This document shows positions 42,776 to 51,101 of a stretch of 64,000 bases of DNA, one piece after another. The notes beneath the pieces were generated by a model that was not told the origin of the DNA, did no database searches, and saw only the letters and a program-made list of their open reading frames with translations. This DNA comes from Amycolatopsis iheyensis. GTDB lineage: Bacteria > Actinomycetota > Actinomycetes > Mycobacteriales > Pseudonocardiaceae. The position numbers and the translations under genes were made by a program. The stretch lies in contig NZ_JAMXQV010000006.1 of the NCBI RefSeq assembly GCF_024703995.1, positions 124,001 to 188,000 of the forward strand. The letters are read 5' to 3'. The stretch's first letter is position 1. Each line of letters starts with the position of its first letter.

Positions 42776-43114
42776 ATGACGAATCTCGACGACACCCCGG
42801 CCGTCGAGCTGGACGAGTTCGTGCTCGCCCGGCTCGCCGAGGACGAAGCACGGTTCCACGCGGGCGAGCTGCCGCTGCTCGACGAGGCCGAGCGGCGGGG
42901 CAGGCTCCGGATCATGTATGCCGACGACGGCGACGGCCTGCTGCTGGCCGGTGGCCCGGTCGAGGCGATGGAAGACCGGCACCCGGTGCCCTTCGGCGAA
43001 AAGGCCGAGTTCCTGCGCCGGGAGATCCGCGACGGCCACGACGACGCGTCCGTGAAGCTGATCGCGTCCGTCTACGAGGCCCATCCGGACTGGCACGACG
43101 GCTGGCGGCCCTGA
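42776..43114 (+). CDS. Small acidic protein, DUF6221-like
   Basis: A 112-residue acidic protein. It starts with DEFVLARLAEDEARFH and ends with ASVYEAHPDWHDGWRP, a tail seen in actinobacterial DUF6221 proteins of unknown role. It has no signal peptide or membrane helix. The next start overlaps its stop (TGATG), so it is coupled to the erythromycin-esterase-type gene. The family assignment is by pattern and only moderate. Confidence 0.65.
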   Translation: MTNLDDTPAVELDEFVLARLAEDEARFHAGELPLLDEAERRGRLRIMYADDGDGLLLAGGPVEAMEDRHPVPFGEKAEFLRREIRDGHDDASVKLIASVYEAHPDWHDGWRP

Positions 43115-44385
43115 TGTCCGGAACCGTGCTCGACGACGTCACGACCATGCGCGAAGCGGCCACGACGCTGCGGAGCCCGCAGGACCTCGACCCGCTCGTC
43201 CGGCGGATCGGGCACGCGCGGATCGTGTTGCTCGGCGAGGCGACGCACGGCACCGCCGAGTTCCACCGGTGGCGCGCCGAGCTCACGAAACGGCTGCTCG
43301 CCGAGCGCGACTTCGCGTTCGTCGCGGTCGAAGGCGACTGGCCGGAGTGCCACCGCGTGCACTGCTGCGCCGTCGGGGCTCCCGGGGCGCCGAACGACCC
43401 CGGGCAGGTCCTGTGGGGCTTCCGGCGCTGGCCGACTTGGCTGTGGGCCAACGAAGAAGTCGCCGAATTCGCCGCCTGGCTGCGGTCCTTCAACTCGACC
43501 GGCAGCGGGCGGCCGTGTGGTTTCCACGGCCTGGACGGCTACAGCCTGGGGGAGTCGCTGCGCGGCGTGCTCCACTACGTCCGCGAGCACGCGCCCGCCC
43601 ACCTCGGCGCGACCCTGGACGCCTTGCGCTGCTTCGAACCCTGTGGCGACGACGGCGTGTCCGCGGCGCTGGTGCCGGAGAACTGCCGCGAGGAAGTGGT
43701 GCGCCTGCTGACCGCGCTGCGCTCGGCGGCCGCCGTCGAGCCGGGCCTCGACCCGGCGTTCGTCGCCACGCAGAACGCGGAGGTCGTGGCCGGCGCCGAG
43801 CGCTACTACCGCGAGCTGGTGCGCGGCGGCGCGCGGTCGTGGAACGCGCGTGACACGCACCTGAGCGACACCCTCGACCGGCTGCTGCGTGTCTACGGCC
43901 CGGACGCGAAAGCCGTGGTGTGGGCGCACAACACGCACGTCGGCGACGCGCGGGCGACCGACATGGCCGCGGCGGGCATGGTCAACCTCGGGCAGCTGAC
44001 GCGGGAACGGCACGCGGCGGACGGCGTCGTCGCGGTCGGGTTCGGCACGCACGGCGGGACCGTGATCGCCAGCGACCACTGGGGCGGGCCGGTGCGGCGG
44101 ATGGCGGTGGAGCCCGCGCGCCCGGACAGCCTCGAAGGCGTGCTGCACGACGCCGTGCCGGGCGAGGACAGCCTCTACGTCTTCGGCGACGACGGCGCGT
44201 CCGAGTGGGCGAAGGAGCTTCGCGGCCATCGCGCGATCGGCGTCGTCCACCGGGGCGGCGGGTACGTCCCGACCGTGCCGGCCGCCCGCTACGACGCGTT
44301 CGTGCACTGCGACGAGACGACCGCGATCACGCCGTTGCACCACTGGGAGCCGGCGGAGGTGCAGACTTACCCCAGCGGCGTGTGA
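43114..44385 (+). CDS. Erythromycin esterase-like protein
   Basis: A 423-residue enzyme of the EreA/EreB fold. The N-terminal motif LLGEATHGTAEFHRWRAEL, with VEGDWPEC and later AHNTHVGD, holds the Glu and His residues of the metal-independent hydrolase. Members that are found next to a phosphoribosyltransferase often have no resistance role, so macrolide hydrolysis should not be assumed. It starts at ATG 43114 inside the previous stop. The phosphoribosyltransferase follows 16 bases after. Confidence 0.87.
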   Translation: MSGTVLDDVTTMREAATTLRSPQDLDPLVRRIGHARIVLLGEATHGTAEFHRWRAELTKRLLAERDFAFVAVEGDWPECHRVHCCAVGAPGAPNDPGQVLWGFRRWPTWLWANEEVAEFAAWLRSFNSTGSGRPCGFHGLDGYSLGESLRGVLHYVREHAPAHLGATLDALRCFEPCGDDGVSAALVPENCREEVVRLLTALRSAAAVEPGLDPAFVATQNAEVVAGAERYYRELVRGGARSWNARDTHLSDTLDRLLRVYGPDAKAVVWAHNTHVGDARATDMAAAGMVNLGQLTRERHAADGVVAVGFGTHGGTVIASDHWGGPVRRMAVEPARPDSLEGVLHDAVPGEDSLYVFGDDGASEWAKELRGHRAIGVVHRGGGYVPTVPAARYDAFVHCDETTAITPLHHWEPAEVQTYPSGV

Positions 44386-44401
44386 CGCGGAAGGAGCGGC
44401 C

Positions 44402-45037
44402 ATGGCCACCCGGGTCTTCGCCGACCGCGAGGACGGTGGCCGGCGGCTGGCGGTCGCGCTGAGCCGCCGGAGCTGGGCCGACCCGCTGGTGCTCGGGCTC
44501 GCCCGGGGCGGGGTGCCGGTGGCCGCGGTCGTCGCAGCGCGGCTGGGCGCCGAGCTGGACGTCGCGGTCGCGCGCAAGATCGGCGCGCCGGGGCGGCGCG
44601 AGTTCGGCGTCGGCGCGGTGACATCCGACGGGCCCGCGATCTACGACGAAGCCATCCTGCGCGGCCTCAGGCTCACCGCGGCCCGGATGGCCCGCGCCGA
44701 ACACCGGGAACGCGCGGAGGCCCGTCGCCGCCTCGCGCGCTACCGCGACGGCCGGGAACCGGTCGGCGTGGCCGGCCGAGACGTCATCCTGGTCGACGAC
44801 GGGCTGGCCACCGGCGTCACCGCGACGGCGGCGCTGCGCGACCTGCGGGCCGGCCGGCCCGCGACCGTCGTCTTCGCGGCTCCCGTGGGCGCGCCGGGTG
44901 CCGCGGCGGGGCTGTTGCGCGAAGCCGACGACGTCGTCTGCCTCACCGAGCCGCCGGACTTTCGCGCGGTCGGTCAGTGGTACGCCGATTTCCGCCAGAC
45001 GAGCGACGAAGACGTCCTCGACCTGCTCGCCCGGTGA
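44402..45037 (+). CDS. Phosphoribosyltransferase-family protein
   Basis: A 211-residue type I PRTase. The PRPP loop is VILVDDGLATGVTATAAL, preceded by ADPLVLGLARGGVPVAAVVA and the flexible-loop region with Arg/His residues. Proteins of this kind are often found with, or fused to, erythromycin-esterase-like domains. The base substrate is unknown. AAGGAGC is found 6-7 bases before ATG 44402. It is likely in one operon with the two genes upstream. Confidence 0.85.
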   Translation: MATRVFADREDGGRRLAVALSRRSWADPLVLGLARGGVPVAAVVAARLGAELDVAVARKIGAPGRREFGVGAVTSDGPAIYDEAILRGLRLTAARMARAEHRERAEARRRLARYRDGREPVGVAGRDVILVDDGLATGVTATAALRDLRAGRPATVVFAAPVGAPGAAAGLLREADDVVCLTEPPDFRAVGQWYADFRQTSDEDVLDLLAR

Positions 45038-45147
45038 CCCGCCGGGAACAGGCCGTGACGTGCTGCTCCACCTGGGGGAACGCCGGGGTTGACCCGGTCG
45101 GCGCCGGGGTATCACCCGGCGGGGCACCCCGAGGATGGGCAGGCGTG

Positions 45148-45576
45148 ATGGTGGAACGGGACGGGCTCGGCGCCGCGGCGCGCGGGCTGAGACAGTACCT
45201 GCTGGCCGTCGCGGCCGAGCTGGACGCGCCGGCCTGGTTCTGCGAGGTCGACGTGCCCGCCACGGCGTACCTCGCGCTGGAGGGGCGGCTCGCCCGCTTC
45301 CCGGACCACGAAACGGCCTTGCTGTGGGACGAACGCGACGGCTGGGCGGCCGCGGTGGAGTCGGCCGCCGGCGACGACGTCGTGGTGCTGGCTTACCTGG
45401 GGCAGGATGTGCTGCCGGCGCCGGAGGTGGTGGTGGCGTTCGTCGGCTCGGTTTACGCCGGTGGGTACCCGGGCCAGCCCGAGCCGCCGAACTTCCGGAG
45501 ACCGGGTGCGGCGGACGGCTTCGACGAGCGGCTGGCCACTTATGCCGGGGACGCCGTCTGCGAGGGTCAGGCCTGA
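45148..45576 (+). CDS. DUF6292-type hypothetical protein
   Basis: A 142-residue soluble protein. It has AAARGLRQYLLAVAAELDAPAWFCEVD, a beta-rich middle (HETALLWDERDGWAAAVES, DDVVVLAYLGQDVLP), and a P-E-V-V-V-A-F-V-GS-V-YAGG segment. This pattern fits the actinobacterial DUF6292 family, which has no assigned function. ATG 45148 was chosen; a GTG one codon earlier is equally possible, and an upstream GTG would add a poor 38-residue leader. Its 3' end overlaps a VOC pseudogene on the other strand by 10 bases. Confidence 0.7.
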   Translation: MVERDGLGAAARGLRQYLLAVAAELDAPAWFCEVDVPATAYLALEGRLARFPDHETALLWDERDGWAAAVESAAGDDVVVLAYLGQDVLPAPEVVVAFVGSVYAGGYPGQPEPPNFRRPGAADGFDERLATYAGDAVCEGQA

Positions 45577-45726
45577 GGCCGCGCCGGAAGCACGCAGAAC
45601 TCGTTGCCCTCCGGGTCGGCGAGCACGATCCACGGGTCGTCCGGGGGATCCTCCAGCAGCTTCGCGCCCAGCATCACCAAGCGCTCCACCTCCGCCCGCT
45701 GGTCGCCCTCGGCCGGAGCTAGGTCC
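45567..45726 (-). pseudogene. Truncated VOC/glyoxalase-family gene, C-terminal part
   Basis: The minus strand reads DLAPAEGDQRAEVERLVMLG and, after it, PWIVLADPEGNEFCVLPAR, the last 50 or so residues of a VOC-fold protein. The family has this C-terminus in about 120-residue proteins, and an intact cousin lies at 59338-59718. There is no start codon and the N-terminal two thirds are missing. The frame breaks where the neighbouring gene's stop occurs, so the 5' part has been deleted. Confidence 0.7.
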
Positions 45727-46122
45727 TCATGCCGCCGCCACGATCCGGTTGACCGCTTCGGCGACGAGGTCCGGTTCGGACACCGTCACCGTCAGCCCCG
45801 GGTGACGGATCAGGCCCCACGGGTCGATGCCGCGCACCGGCTCGCGGAACCGCAGGCACACCCCGCGATCGGTCGTCGTACCGAAGGTCAGTCCGTGGTC
45901 GGCCAGTGACAGCCGGACACCGAGGCCGCGCAAGGGGCTGAACGGACCGCTGACTTCGGCGCCGACGATGTTGCTCAACGGCGTCGTGACGAGCCATGGG
46001 CCGAGCCGGACGCGCAGGCCGTCGCCGTCGAGGTCGAGGCCGTTGCGGGAGCCCAGGAACTTCGCCGCCCGGCCGGCGAAGTCCGCGTGCATGCGGTGGC
46101 GCACGACGACGGTGGTGGTCAT
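45727..46122 (-). CDS. Conserved hypothetical protein
   Basis: A 131-residue protein starting MTTTVVVRHRMHADFAGRAAKFLGSRN and later showing a PLSNIVGAEVSGPFSPLRGLGVRLSLADHG region that looks like a PH-like or beta-barrel strand pattern. It is co-transcribed with a DUF4383 membrane protein (ATGA overlap). No catalytic residues or signal peptide stand out. Function unknown. It ends at the VOC pseudogene. Confidence 0.65.
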   Translation of the reverse strand: MTTTVVVRHRMHADFAGRAAKFLGSRNGLDLDGDGLRVRLGPWLVTTPLSNIVGAEVSGPFSPLRGLGVRLSLADHGLTFGTTTDRGVCLRFREPVRGIDPWGLIRHPGLTVTVSEPDLVAEAVNRIVAAA

Positions 46123-46601
46123 GCCGTTCCGCCCTTCGGTGGGAGGTCGCGGTGCGTGGGAACCTCCTGTGCGCGCCGCGTGGCCGCCCGGGCACCGGCG
46201 ATGCCGAACACCAGGCCCGCGACCGCGGTGAGGCCGTGCAGCCAGTTGTCGGCCCAGTTGACGTTGATCGGGTCTTCCGGCGCGGCGAACGCGGCGGCGA
46301 AGACGCCGTAGGCGGTCATCCCGGCGAACCCGAGGAACAGCACCCAGCAGTAGATGACCGAACCGGTGCGCTTGGTCGCGGCGAGCAGCCCGAGCACGCC
46401 CACCAGCGTGTGGACCATGGTGAGCACGGTGGTGACGCTGAAGAGCCACACCGTGTTTTCGGGCCGGTGCCCGACCGAGGCCGTTTCCGGGGTCAGGAAC
46501 CCGGCCACGCCGAGCGCCAGGTAGAGCAGCCCGACCACGGCGACGACCGGGCGGAGCCAGCCGGGGCCGGCCCGGGGACGGGCTTCGGTGGACGAGGTCA
46601 T
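46119..46601 (-). CDS. DUF4383-domain membrane protein
   Basis: A 160-residue membrane protein with four helices (VVAVVGLLYLALGVAGFL, WLFSVTTVLTMVHTLVGVLGLLA, VIYCWVLFLGFAGMTAYGVF, WLHGLTAVAGLVFGIAGARA). The WADNWLHGLT motif matches DUF4383 proteins of actinobacteria. Function is unknown. ATG 46601 follows GGAAGGAGA at about 7-8 bases. It is the first of two overlapping genes. Confidence 0.8.
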   Translation of the reverse strand: MTSSTEARPRAGPGWLRPVVAVVGLLYLALGVAGFLTPETASVGHRPENTVWLFSVTTVLTMVHTLVGVLGLLAATKRTGSVIYCWVLFLGFAGMTAYGVFAAAFAAPEDPINVNWADNWLHGLTAVAGLVFGIAGARAATRRAQEVPTHRDLPPKGGTA

Positions 46602-47000
46602 GGGGGTCTCCTTCCCTCCGGCGGGGTTACCCGGGGTGGCGGCCCGGAAACGGCCGAAGTGGAAGGGGCCGGACGGCGGGCTGGGGGAGCCGCCGTCCGG
46701 CCCTCGGCCGGGACCCGCGCCGGTCCCTGCAGCCAGAACGCGGGCCCCTGGTCTCAGGGGGAAAGCCGGCCGTGGCCGCCTTTCCGTTCCCCGGCGGCTA
46801 CCACGCTCGCCCGGGCCTAAACCCGCGGAGAAACACGAACCTTCAGTCCTCCACATGGTGGCGGGAAGGACGCAACCGAGACGGCTCGCAAACCGGCCAC
46901 TGTGGACGATGCCGGCGACGGCTGCCCACCGAGGCCGGTCGAACGGCGTGTCGGACCGCTACGCGCGGGGTAACCCCGCACCGCCACGAGGGAGGTGTCG
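46602..47000. other. 399-base intergenic region with a 14-bp stem hairpin
   Basis: No credible gene is seen. GGGCCGGACGGCGG (46666-46679) pairs perfectly with CCGCCGTCCGGCCC (46690-46703) around a 10-base loop, 65 bases ahead of the DUF4383 start in its leader. The stretch near 46995 has a strong ribosome-binding site for the next small ORF. GCCACTGTGGAC at 46896-46907 is a near-match to the over-represented palindrome. Confidence 0.5.
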
Positions 47001-47066
47001 ATGACCATCCGGAATCCGGCCGGCCGTGACCGGGCCGGGCTCTGCCACCTGGAGTCCCCCGGATGA
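47001..47066 (+). CDS. 21-residue leader ORF coupled to the FUSC gene
   Basis: ATG 47001 has a strong GGGAGG 5 bases upstream and reads 21 codons (MTIRNPAGRDRAGLCHLES and two more) to TGA at 47064-47066. The downstream FUSC start ATG 47063 overlaps this stop (ATGA), and that start has no ribosome-binding site of its own. Translation of the leader may therefore set expression of the exporter, as with coupled leader peptides. The peptide has no recognised homology. Confidence 0.5.
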   Translation: MTIRNPAGRDRAGLCHLESPG

Positions 47067-48145
47067 CCGACCGGCACGACCGGACCCCGGTGGGCTGGTT
47101 CGCGCGAGCGCTGCGAGTGCCCGGCAGCGAACGGCGGAGCCTGGTCCAAGCCGCGAAGGCGACCTTCGCGGCCACCGGGGCGTGGCTCCTCGCGACCTTG
47201 GTGCTGAAGCTGCCTCAGCCGTTCCTGGCGCCGTACGCCGCGGTGTTCCTGGTGGACGCCACGGTGTACCGGTCGCTGCGCGGCTGGTTGCAGCAGGTCG
47301 GCGCGGTCACCGCGGGGGTGCTGCTGGCGGCCGTGGCCGGCCGGCTGATCCCGTGGCAGGCGGTCGCGCTCGCCGTCGTCGTCTTCGCGGGGCTGCTGGC
47401 CGGGAACCTGCGGCACTTCGGCTCGTCCGGGATCTGGGTCGGGGTCACCGGCATGCTGGTGGTCTCCTACGGGACCGCGTCCGACGCCGTGCTGCTGGGG
47501 GACCGGCTGGTGGAGACGGCGCTGGGCGCGGCCATCGGCGTCGCGGTGAACGCGCTGATCCTGCCGCCGCTGTACGGCGAACGCCTGGCCGCGGTCACCG
47601 ACCGGCTTTCGAACGCCTTGGCCGAGCTGCTGGAGACGATGGCGGACCTGGTGCGCCGCGACGAGCCGCCGGAGGACGTCGAAGACCTGCTGGCGCAAGC
47701 CCGTGACGTGCGGAGCCTGGTGGTCGTGGCCGAGGACGCGGTCAGCCTGACGCGGGAGGGGCGGATGCTCAACCTGCGCCGCCGCCGTCCCGGGTCGGGC
47801 GCCCGGCACGACCGTCCACTCGGGACGCTCATCGAGCTGTGGCCGCCGGTGTCCCAGCTGATCACCGCGGTCCGGACGACGTCGGCGCAGCAGAAGCACC
47901 CGTTCGCCTATCCCTGGCCCGATGCCCGGGACAACGTCGCGGACCTGTTCCGGCACGTCGCCGGGGCGGTGCGGGCGGTGGCGGTCGGCGGTCAGGCCGT
48001 CGACCTCGAAGGCAGCCGGGAGCTGCTCGATCGCCTGGAGCACCGGTTGGTGACCGCCGAGGACGACGGCGTGCCGGCCCGGCTGGGTCTGGGCACGATG
48101 ACCCTGCCGGTCCGGCACCTGGTGGAGAAGCTGGAGAACCGCTGA
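47063..48145 (+). CDS. FUSC-family membrane protein, aromatic-acid-exporter-like
   Basis: A 360-residue protein. The N-terminal half has six membrane helices (AAKATFAATGAWLLATLVL, PYAAVFLVDATVYRSLRGW, GAVTAGVLLAAVAG and more), and the C-terminal half is a helical cytoplasmic domain, as in the FUSC/AaeB group that exports aromatic acids and other organic anions. The length fits single-half FUSC proteins of actinobacteria. It starts at ATG 47063, coupled to a leader ORF. Substrate unknown. Confidence 0.83.
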   Translation: MTDRHDRTPVGWFARALRVPGSERRSLVQAAKATFAATGAWLLATLVLKLPQPFLAPYAAVFLVDATVYRSLRGWLQQVGAVTAGVLLAAVAGRLIPWQAVALAVVVFAGLLAGNLRHFGSSGIWVGVTGMLVVSYGTASDAVLLGDRLVETALGAAIGVAVNALILPPLYGERLAAVTDRLSNALAELLETMADLVRRDEPPEDVEDLLAQARDVRSLVVVAEDAVSLTREGRMLNLRRRRPGSGARHDRPLGTLIELWPPVSQLITAVRTTSAQQKHPFAYPWPDARDNVADLFRHVAGAVRAVAVGGQAVDLEGSRELLDRLEHRLVTAEDDGVPARLGLGTMTLPVRHLVEKLENR

Positions 48146-48147
48146 AG

Positions 48148-48327
48148 TCAGGGGAGGGCGACCGCCGGGGTGTCGGAGCGGTGGCGGCGGCAGGCCGTGC
48201 ACACCATCGTCTGGCCCAGGAGCGCACCGTTCGCCGAAACCAGCCGGGCGACGTGCAACGACGGCAGGCCGCACTCCTCACACGGGATGGGCTTGCTGTC
48301 GCGGCTGATCATGACTCGGTTCGGCAT
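48148..48327 (-). CDS. Small CxxC zinc-ribbon protein
   Basis: A 59-residue protein with two CxxC knuckles: PCEECG and VCTAC, about 25 residues apart, which should bind one zinc. ATG 48327 has AGGGGG 7 bases upstream. Small zinc ribbons of this kind often bind nucleic acid or serve as accessory factors; no closer assignment is possible. It converges with the FUSC gene, 2 bases apart. Confidence 0.75.
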   Translation of the reverse strand: MPNRVMISRDSKPIPCEECGLPSLHVARLVSANGALLGQTMVCTACRRHRSDTPAVALP

Positions 48328-48422
48328 GGTGGAGCCCCCTGACGGGATCGAAGGTCCTGCCCGCTTACCCCGTGGTCCACGACACACTCCTTCGGAGCAA
48401 GCGCCTCACCCGAAAGGACTAG

Positions 48423-49028
48423 TCACTGGGCCGGGTACTGCTGTGCCCGGAGCAGGTTCGCGAGGTGGACGGCGTTGCGGGCCAGCGTCGCGTTCGTCGA
48501 CGCCACGGCCTCGGGCGTCTCGTCGAGGTCGTTGTAGTCACCGCCCTGCATGGCCTCGCCGTTCCAGTACGTCCCGCCCTGGGCCGGCACGGTGAACCCG
48601 GTGTCGTTCAGGGCCTGGAACAGGTCGGCGATGATCTTGTGGGCGCCGTCCTCGTTGCCGACCACGGCGGCCACGGCGACCTTGCCGAACATCGCCGGCC
48701 GGCCCTCGTCGTCGGTTTCGGACAGCTCCGCGTCGAGGCGTTCGAGGACGCGCTGCGCGACGCTCGACATGTGGCCGACCCAGGTCGGGGTGGCGATCAG
48801 CAGGATGTCGGCCGCCGCGATCTTCCGGCGGATCTCCGGCCACTCGTCACCCTCGCCCATGTCGGCTTCGACGCCCGGGCGGACGTCGTGGTCGACCACG
48901 CGGACGAGTTCGCCCGTAGCGCCCCGCTCGGCGAAGAGGTCGAGCAGCTGCCGCGCGATGAGGTCGCTGCTCGACTTCGCCGGCGACGGCTTGAGGGTGC
49001 AGGTCAGGGCGAGCACGTTCAGGGTCAT
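48423..49028 (-). CDS. Flavodoxin-like NAD(P)H-dependent reductase
   Basis: A 201-residue flavodoxin-fold protein of the NADPH:FMN reductase/WrbA group. It starts with LNVLALTCTLKPSPAKSSSDLI for phosphate binding and has ILLIATPTWVGHMSSVAQ for FMN and AAVVGNEDGAHKI. The cofactor is FMN and the substrate is probably a quinone or another oxidant. GGAGG 4-8 bases before ATG 49028 supports the start. It lies 28 bases downstream of the glycosyltransferase stop, so they may be cotranscribed. Confidence 0.85.
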   Translation of the reverse strand: MTLNVLALTCTLKPSPAKSSSDLIARQLLDLFAERGATGELVRVVDHDVRPGVEADMGEGDEWPEIRRKIAAADILLIATPTWVGHMSSVAQRVLERLDAELSETDDEGRPAMFGKVAVAAVVGNEDGAHKIIADLFQALNDTGFTVPAQGGTYWNGEAMQGGDYNDLDETPEAVASTNATLARNAVHLANLLRAQQYPAQ

Positions 49029-49056
49029 GGCTGCCTCCTTGGGGGATCGAGCCGGG

Positions 49057-50265
49057 TCAGCGGACTCCGGCGGTGACGGCCGGCTCCGGCGCCGGCTCGC
49101 GGTACGCGCGCACCGTGTCCGCGGCGACGCGGTCCCACGAGTACCGGGCCGTCGCGCGGTCGTGGCCCGCGGTGCCGTAGGCGTGGCGCAGCGCCGGGTC
49201 GTCCAGCAGCCGCCGGACGCGCGACGCCAGCTCCTTCGGCCGGCACGGACGGACCAGCAACCCGGTGACGCCGTCGACGACGGTGTCGGTCAGCCCGCCG
49301 ACCGCGGCCGCGACCACCGGGACGCCGCAGGCCATCGCCTCCAGGGGCACGATCCCGAACGGCTCGTACCACGGCGTGCAGACCACCGCGTCGGCCGAGC
49401 GCAGCAGCGCCGGCAGGTCCTCCCGCGACACCGGACCGGGCCAGCGGACGCGGTCGCCGACGCCGAGGCGGTCGGCCAGCTCCCGGAGCCGGCGCACCTC
49501 GGGGTCCTGGGCCGGCCGGCCGCGCGCGGGCCCGCCGGCGATCACGAGCTCGGTCTCCGGCAGCTGGGCCAGCGCGGTGATCGCGATGCCGAAGCCCTTG
49601 TGCGGGACCAGCCGGCCCACGGTGACCAGCCGGTGCCGGGCCCCGCGCCGGGCCACCGGGCCGTCGGGGGAGAACCGCCCGAGGTCGACGCCGCAGGGCA
49701 CGATCGAGATCCGCGAGCGCGGCAGACCCAGCCCGGCCAGCTCGAAGACCTCGTCGGAGCTGGTGGCGAGCACGCGCCCGGCCTGGCGGCCGATCATCCG
49801 CTCGAGCCGGATCCGGTCGGCCGGGCTGGTGTCCCGCTCGCCCTGGTGGCGCTTCTCGACCGTGCCGAGAACGTGGAAGGTCTGGACCACCGGCGTCCCG
49901 GTCGCGCTCGCCGCGAGGACGGACGCGAGGCCGGACATCCAGAAGTGGGCGTGCGCCAGGTCGGGCCGCTCGGTCGCCCACCGGTCCCGCAGGAAGCTGC
50001 CGAATTCGCCCATATAGGGCAGCAAATGGTCCTTCGGCTCCGGCCGCGGCGGCCCGGCGGGCACGGCCACGACGCGGTACCCGTGGGGCGTGCCGGCCTC
50101 GGCGGGCTCGGCCCGGCTCGTCCGGCGCGTGTAGACGGTGACGTCGTGGCCGGCGCGGGTGAGGGCCGCCGACAGCTCGGCGACGTGCACGTTCTGCCCG
50201 CCCGCGTCGCCTTCGCCCGGTGCGGCGAGTGGGTTGGCGTGCTCGGACACCATCGCGATCTTCAT
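49057..50265 (-). CDS. GT4-family glycosyltransferase
   Basis: A 402-residue GT-B enzyme. The nucleotide-sugar site is in [29 protein letters not shown], and the acceptor half begins with [25 protein letters not shown] as in MshA and sucrose-synthase-like GT4 members. It retains the Glu/His pattern of retaining transferases ([10 protein letters not shown]). Product is not predictable. ATG 50265 starts the conserved N-terminus, while a longer frame upstream has low-complexity residues. GAAGGGA is about 11 bases away, rather far. Confidence 0.87.
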   Translation of the reverse strand: MKIAMVSEHANPLAAPGEGDAGGQNVHVAELSAALTRAGHDVTVYTRRTSRAEPAEAGTPHGYRVVAVPAGPPRPEPKDHLLPYMGEFGSFLRDRWATERPDLAHAHFWMSGLASVLAASATGTPVVQTFHVLGTVEKRHQGERDTSPADRIRLERMIGRQAGRVLATSSDEVFELAGLGLPRSRISIVPCGVDLGRFSPDGPVARRGARHRLVTVGRLVPHKGFGIAITALAQLPETELVIAGGPARGRPAQDPEVRRLRELADRLGVGDRVRWPGPVSREDLPALLRSADAVVCTPWYEPFGIVPLEAMACGVPVVAAAVGGLTDTVVDGVTGLLVRPCRPKELASRVRRLLDDPALRHAYGTAGHDRATARYSWDRVAADTVRAYREPAPEPAVTAGVR

Positions 50266-50486
50266 CGGTGCGGTGTTCCCTTCGAGGCCGGGCGGACCGC
50301 TTCGCCGGGGATGTGCGGCGTCGTCTCCACAAGGGACAGTTCCGGGGCCGTGCCGAGGCGCAGTACGCTCGGGCGCCGGGGACGGGGAAGCTGTCATGCT
50401 CCCTGGTTTCCCGCACGGCGATTGTTAAACCTGCCGCGTGACGGGGTACCCGGGCGCGCGGTGCGCGCGTAGACGGAGGGACATCC

Positions 50487-51101
50487 ATGCGGTTCACCCC
50501 ACGGGGCACCAAGTTCTTCGACCTGCTCACCGACGCGGCGAGAAACCTGGTGACCGCCTCGGCGCTGCTGCGGGAGCTGGTGGCGGCCGAGCCCGGTGAG
50601 CGGGAACCCATCGCCAAGCGGCTGCACGAGGTCGAACACCACGGCGACGAGCTGATGCACACGATCATGGTGGAGCTGAACAGCTCGTTCGTGACACCGT
50701 TCGACCGCGAGGACATCCAGGCGCTGGCCGGCAAGCTCGACGACGTGCTCGACTTCATGGACACCGCGGCGGACCTGGCGGTGCTGTACCGCATCGACGC
50801 GTTCCCGGCCGGGACGGACGTCCTGGTCCGGGTGCTGTGCCGTGCCGCGGAGCTGACCGCGGCGTCGATGCCCGGCCTGGCCAAGATCGGCGACTGCGAG
50901 CCGTTCTGGATCGAGATCAACGAGCTGGAGAACGAGGCCGACCGGATCTACCGGCGGATCCTGGCGCACCTGTTCGAGCCGGGCGGCGACGCGCTCGAAG
51001 TGCTGAAGACCAAGGAGGTCGTCGAGCAGTTCGAGCTGGCCGCCGACGCCTTCGAGCACATGGCCGACGTGGTGCAGACCATCGCGGTCAAGGAGTCCTA
51101 G
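50487..51101 (+). CDS. DUF47/PhoU-like phosphate transport accessory protein
   Basis: A 204-residue all-helical protein of the DUF47 family (PhoU-like), starting MRFTPRGTKFFDLLTDAARN with metal-binding Glu/Asp repeats (EVEHHGDELMHTI, ELENEADRIYRRI). It partners PiT phosphate transporters, thought to regulate them. GGAGGGA before ATG 50487 supports the start. The stop overlaps the transporter start by one base (TAGTG), so they are coupled. Confidence 0.9.
   Translation: MRFTPRGTKFFDLLTDAARNLVTASALLRELVAAEPGEREPIAKRLHEVEHHGDELMHTIMVELNSSFVTPFDREDIQALAGKLDDVLDFMDTAADLAVLYRIDAFPAGTDVLVRVLCRAAELTAASMPGLAKIGDCEPFWIEINELENEADRIYRRILAHLFEPGGDALEVLKTKEVVEQFELAADAFEHMADVVQTIAVKES

Noticed and set aside
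43114..44385. Macrolide resistance gene
   Set aside because: The family motif is present, but the phosphoribosyltransferase context is typical of non-resistance members, so resistance is not supported.
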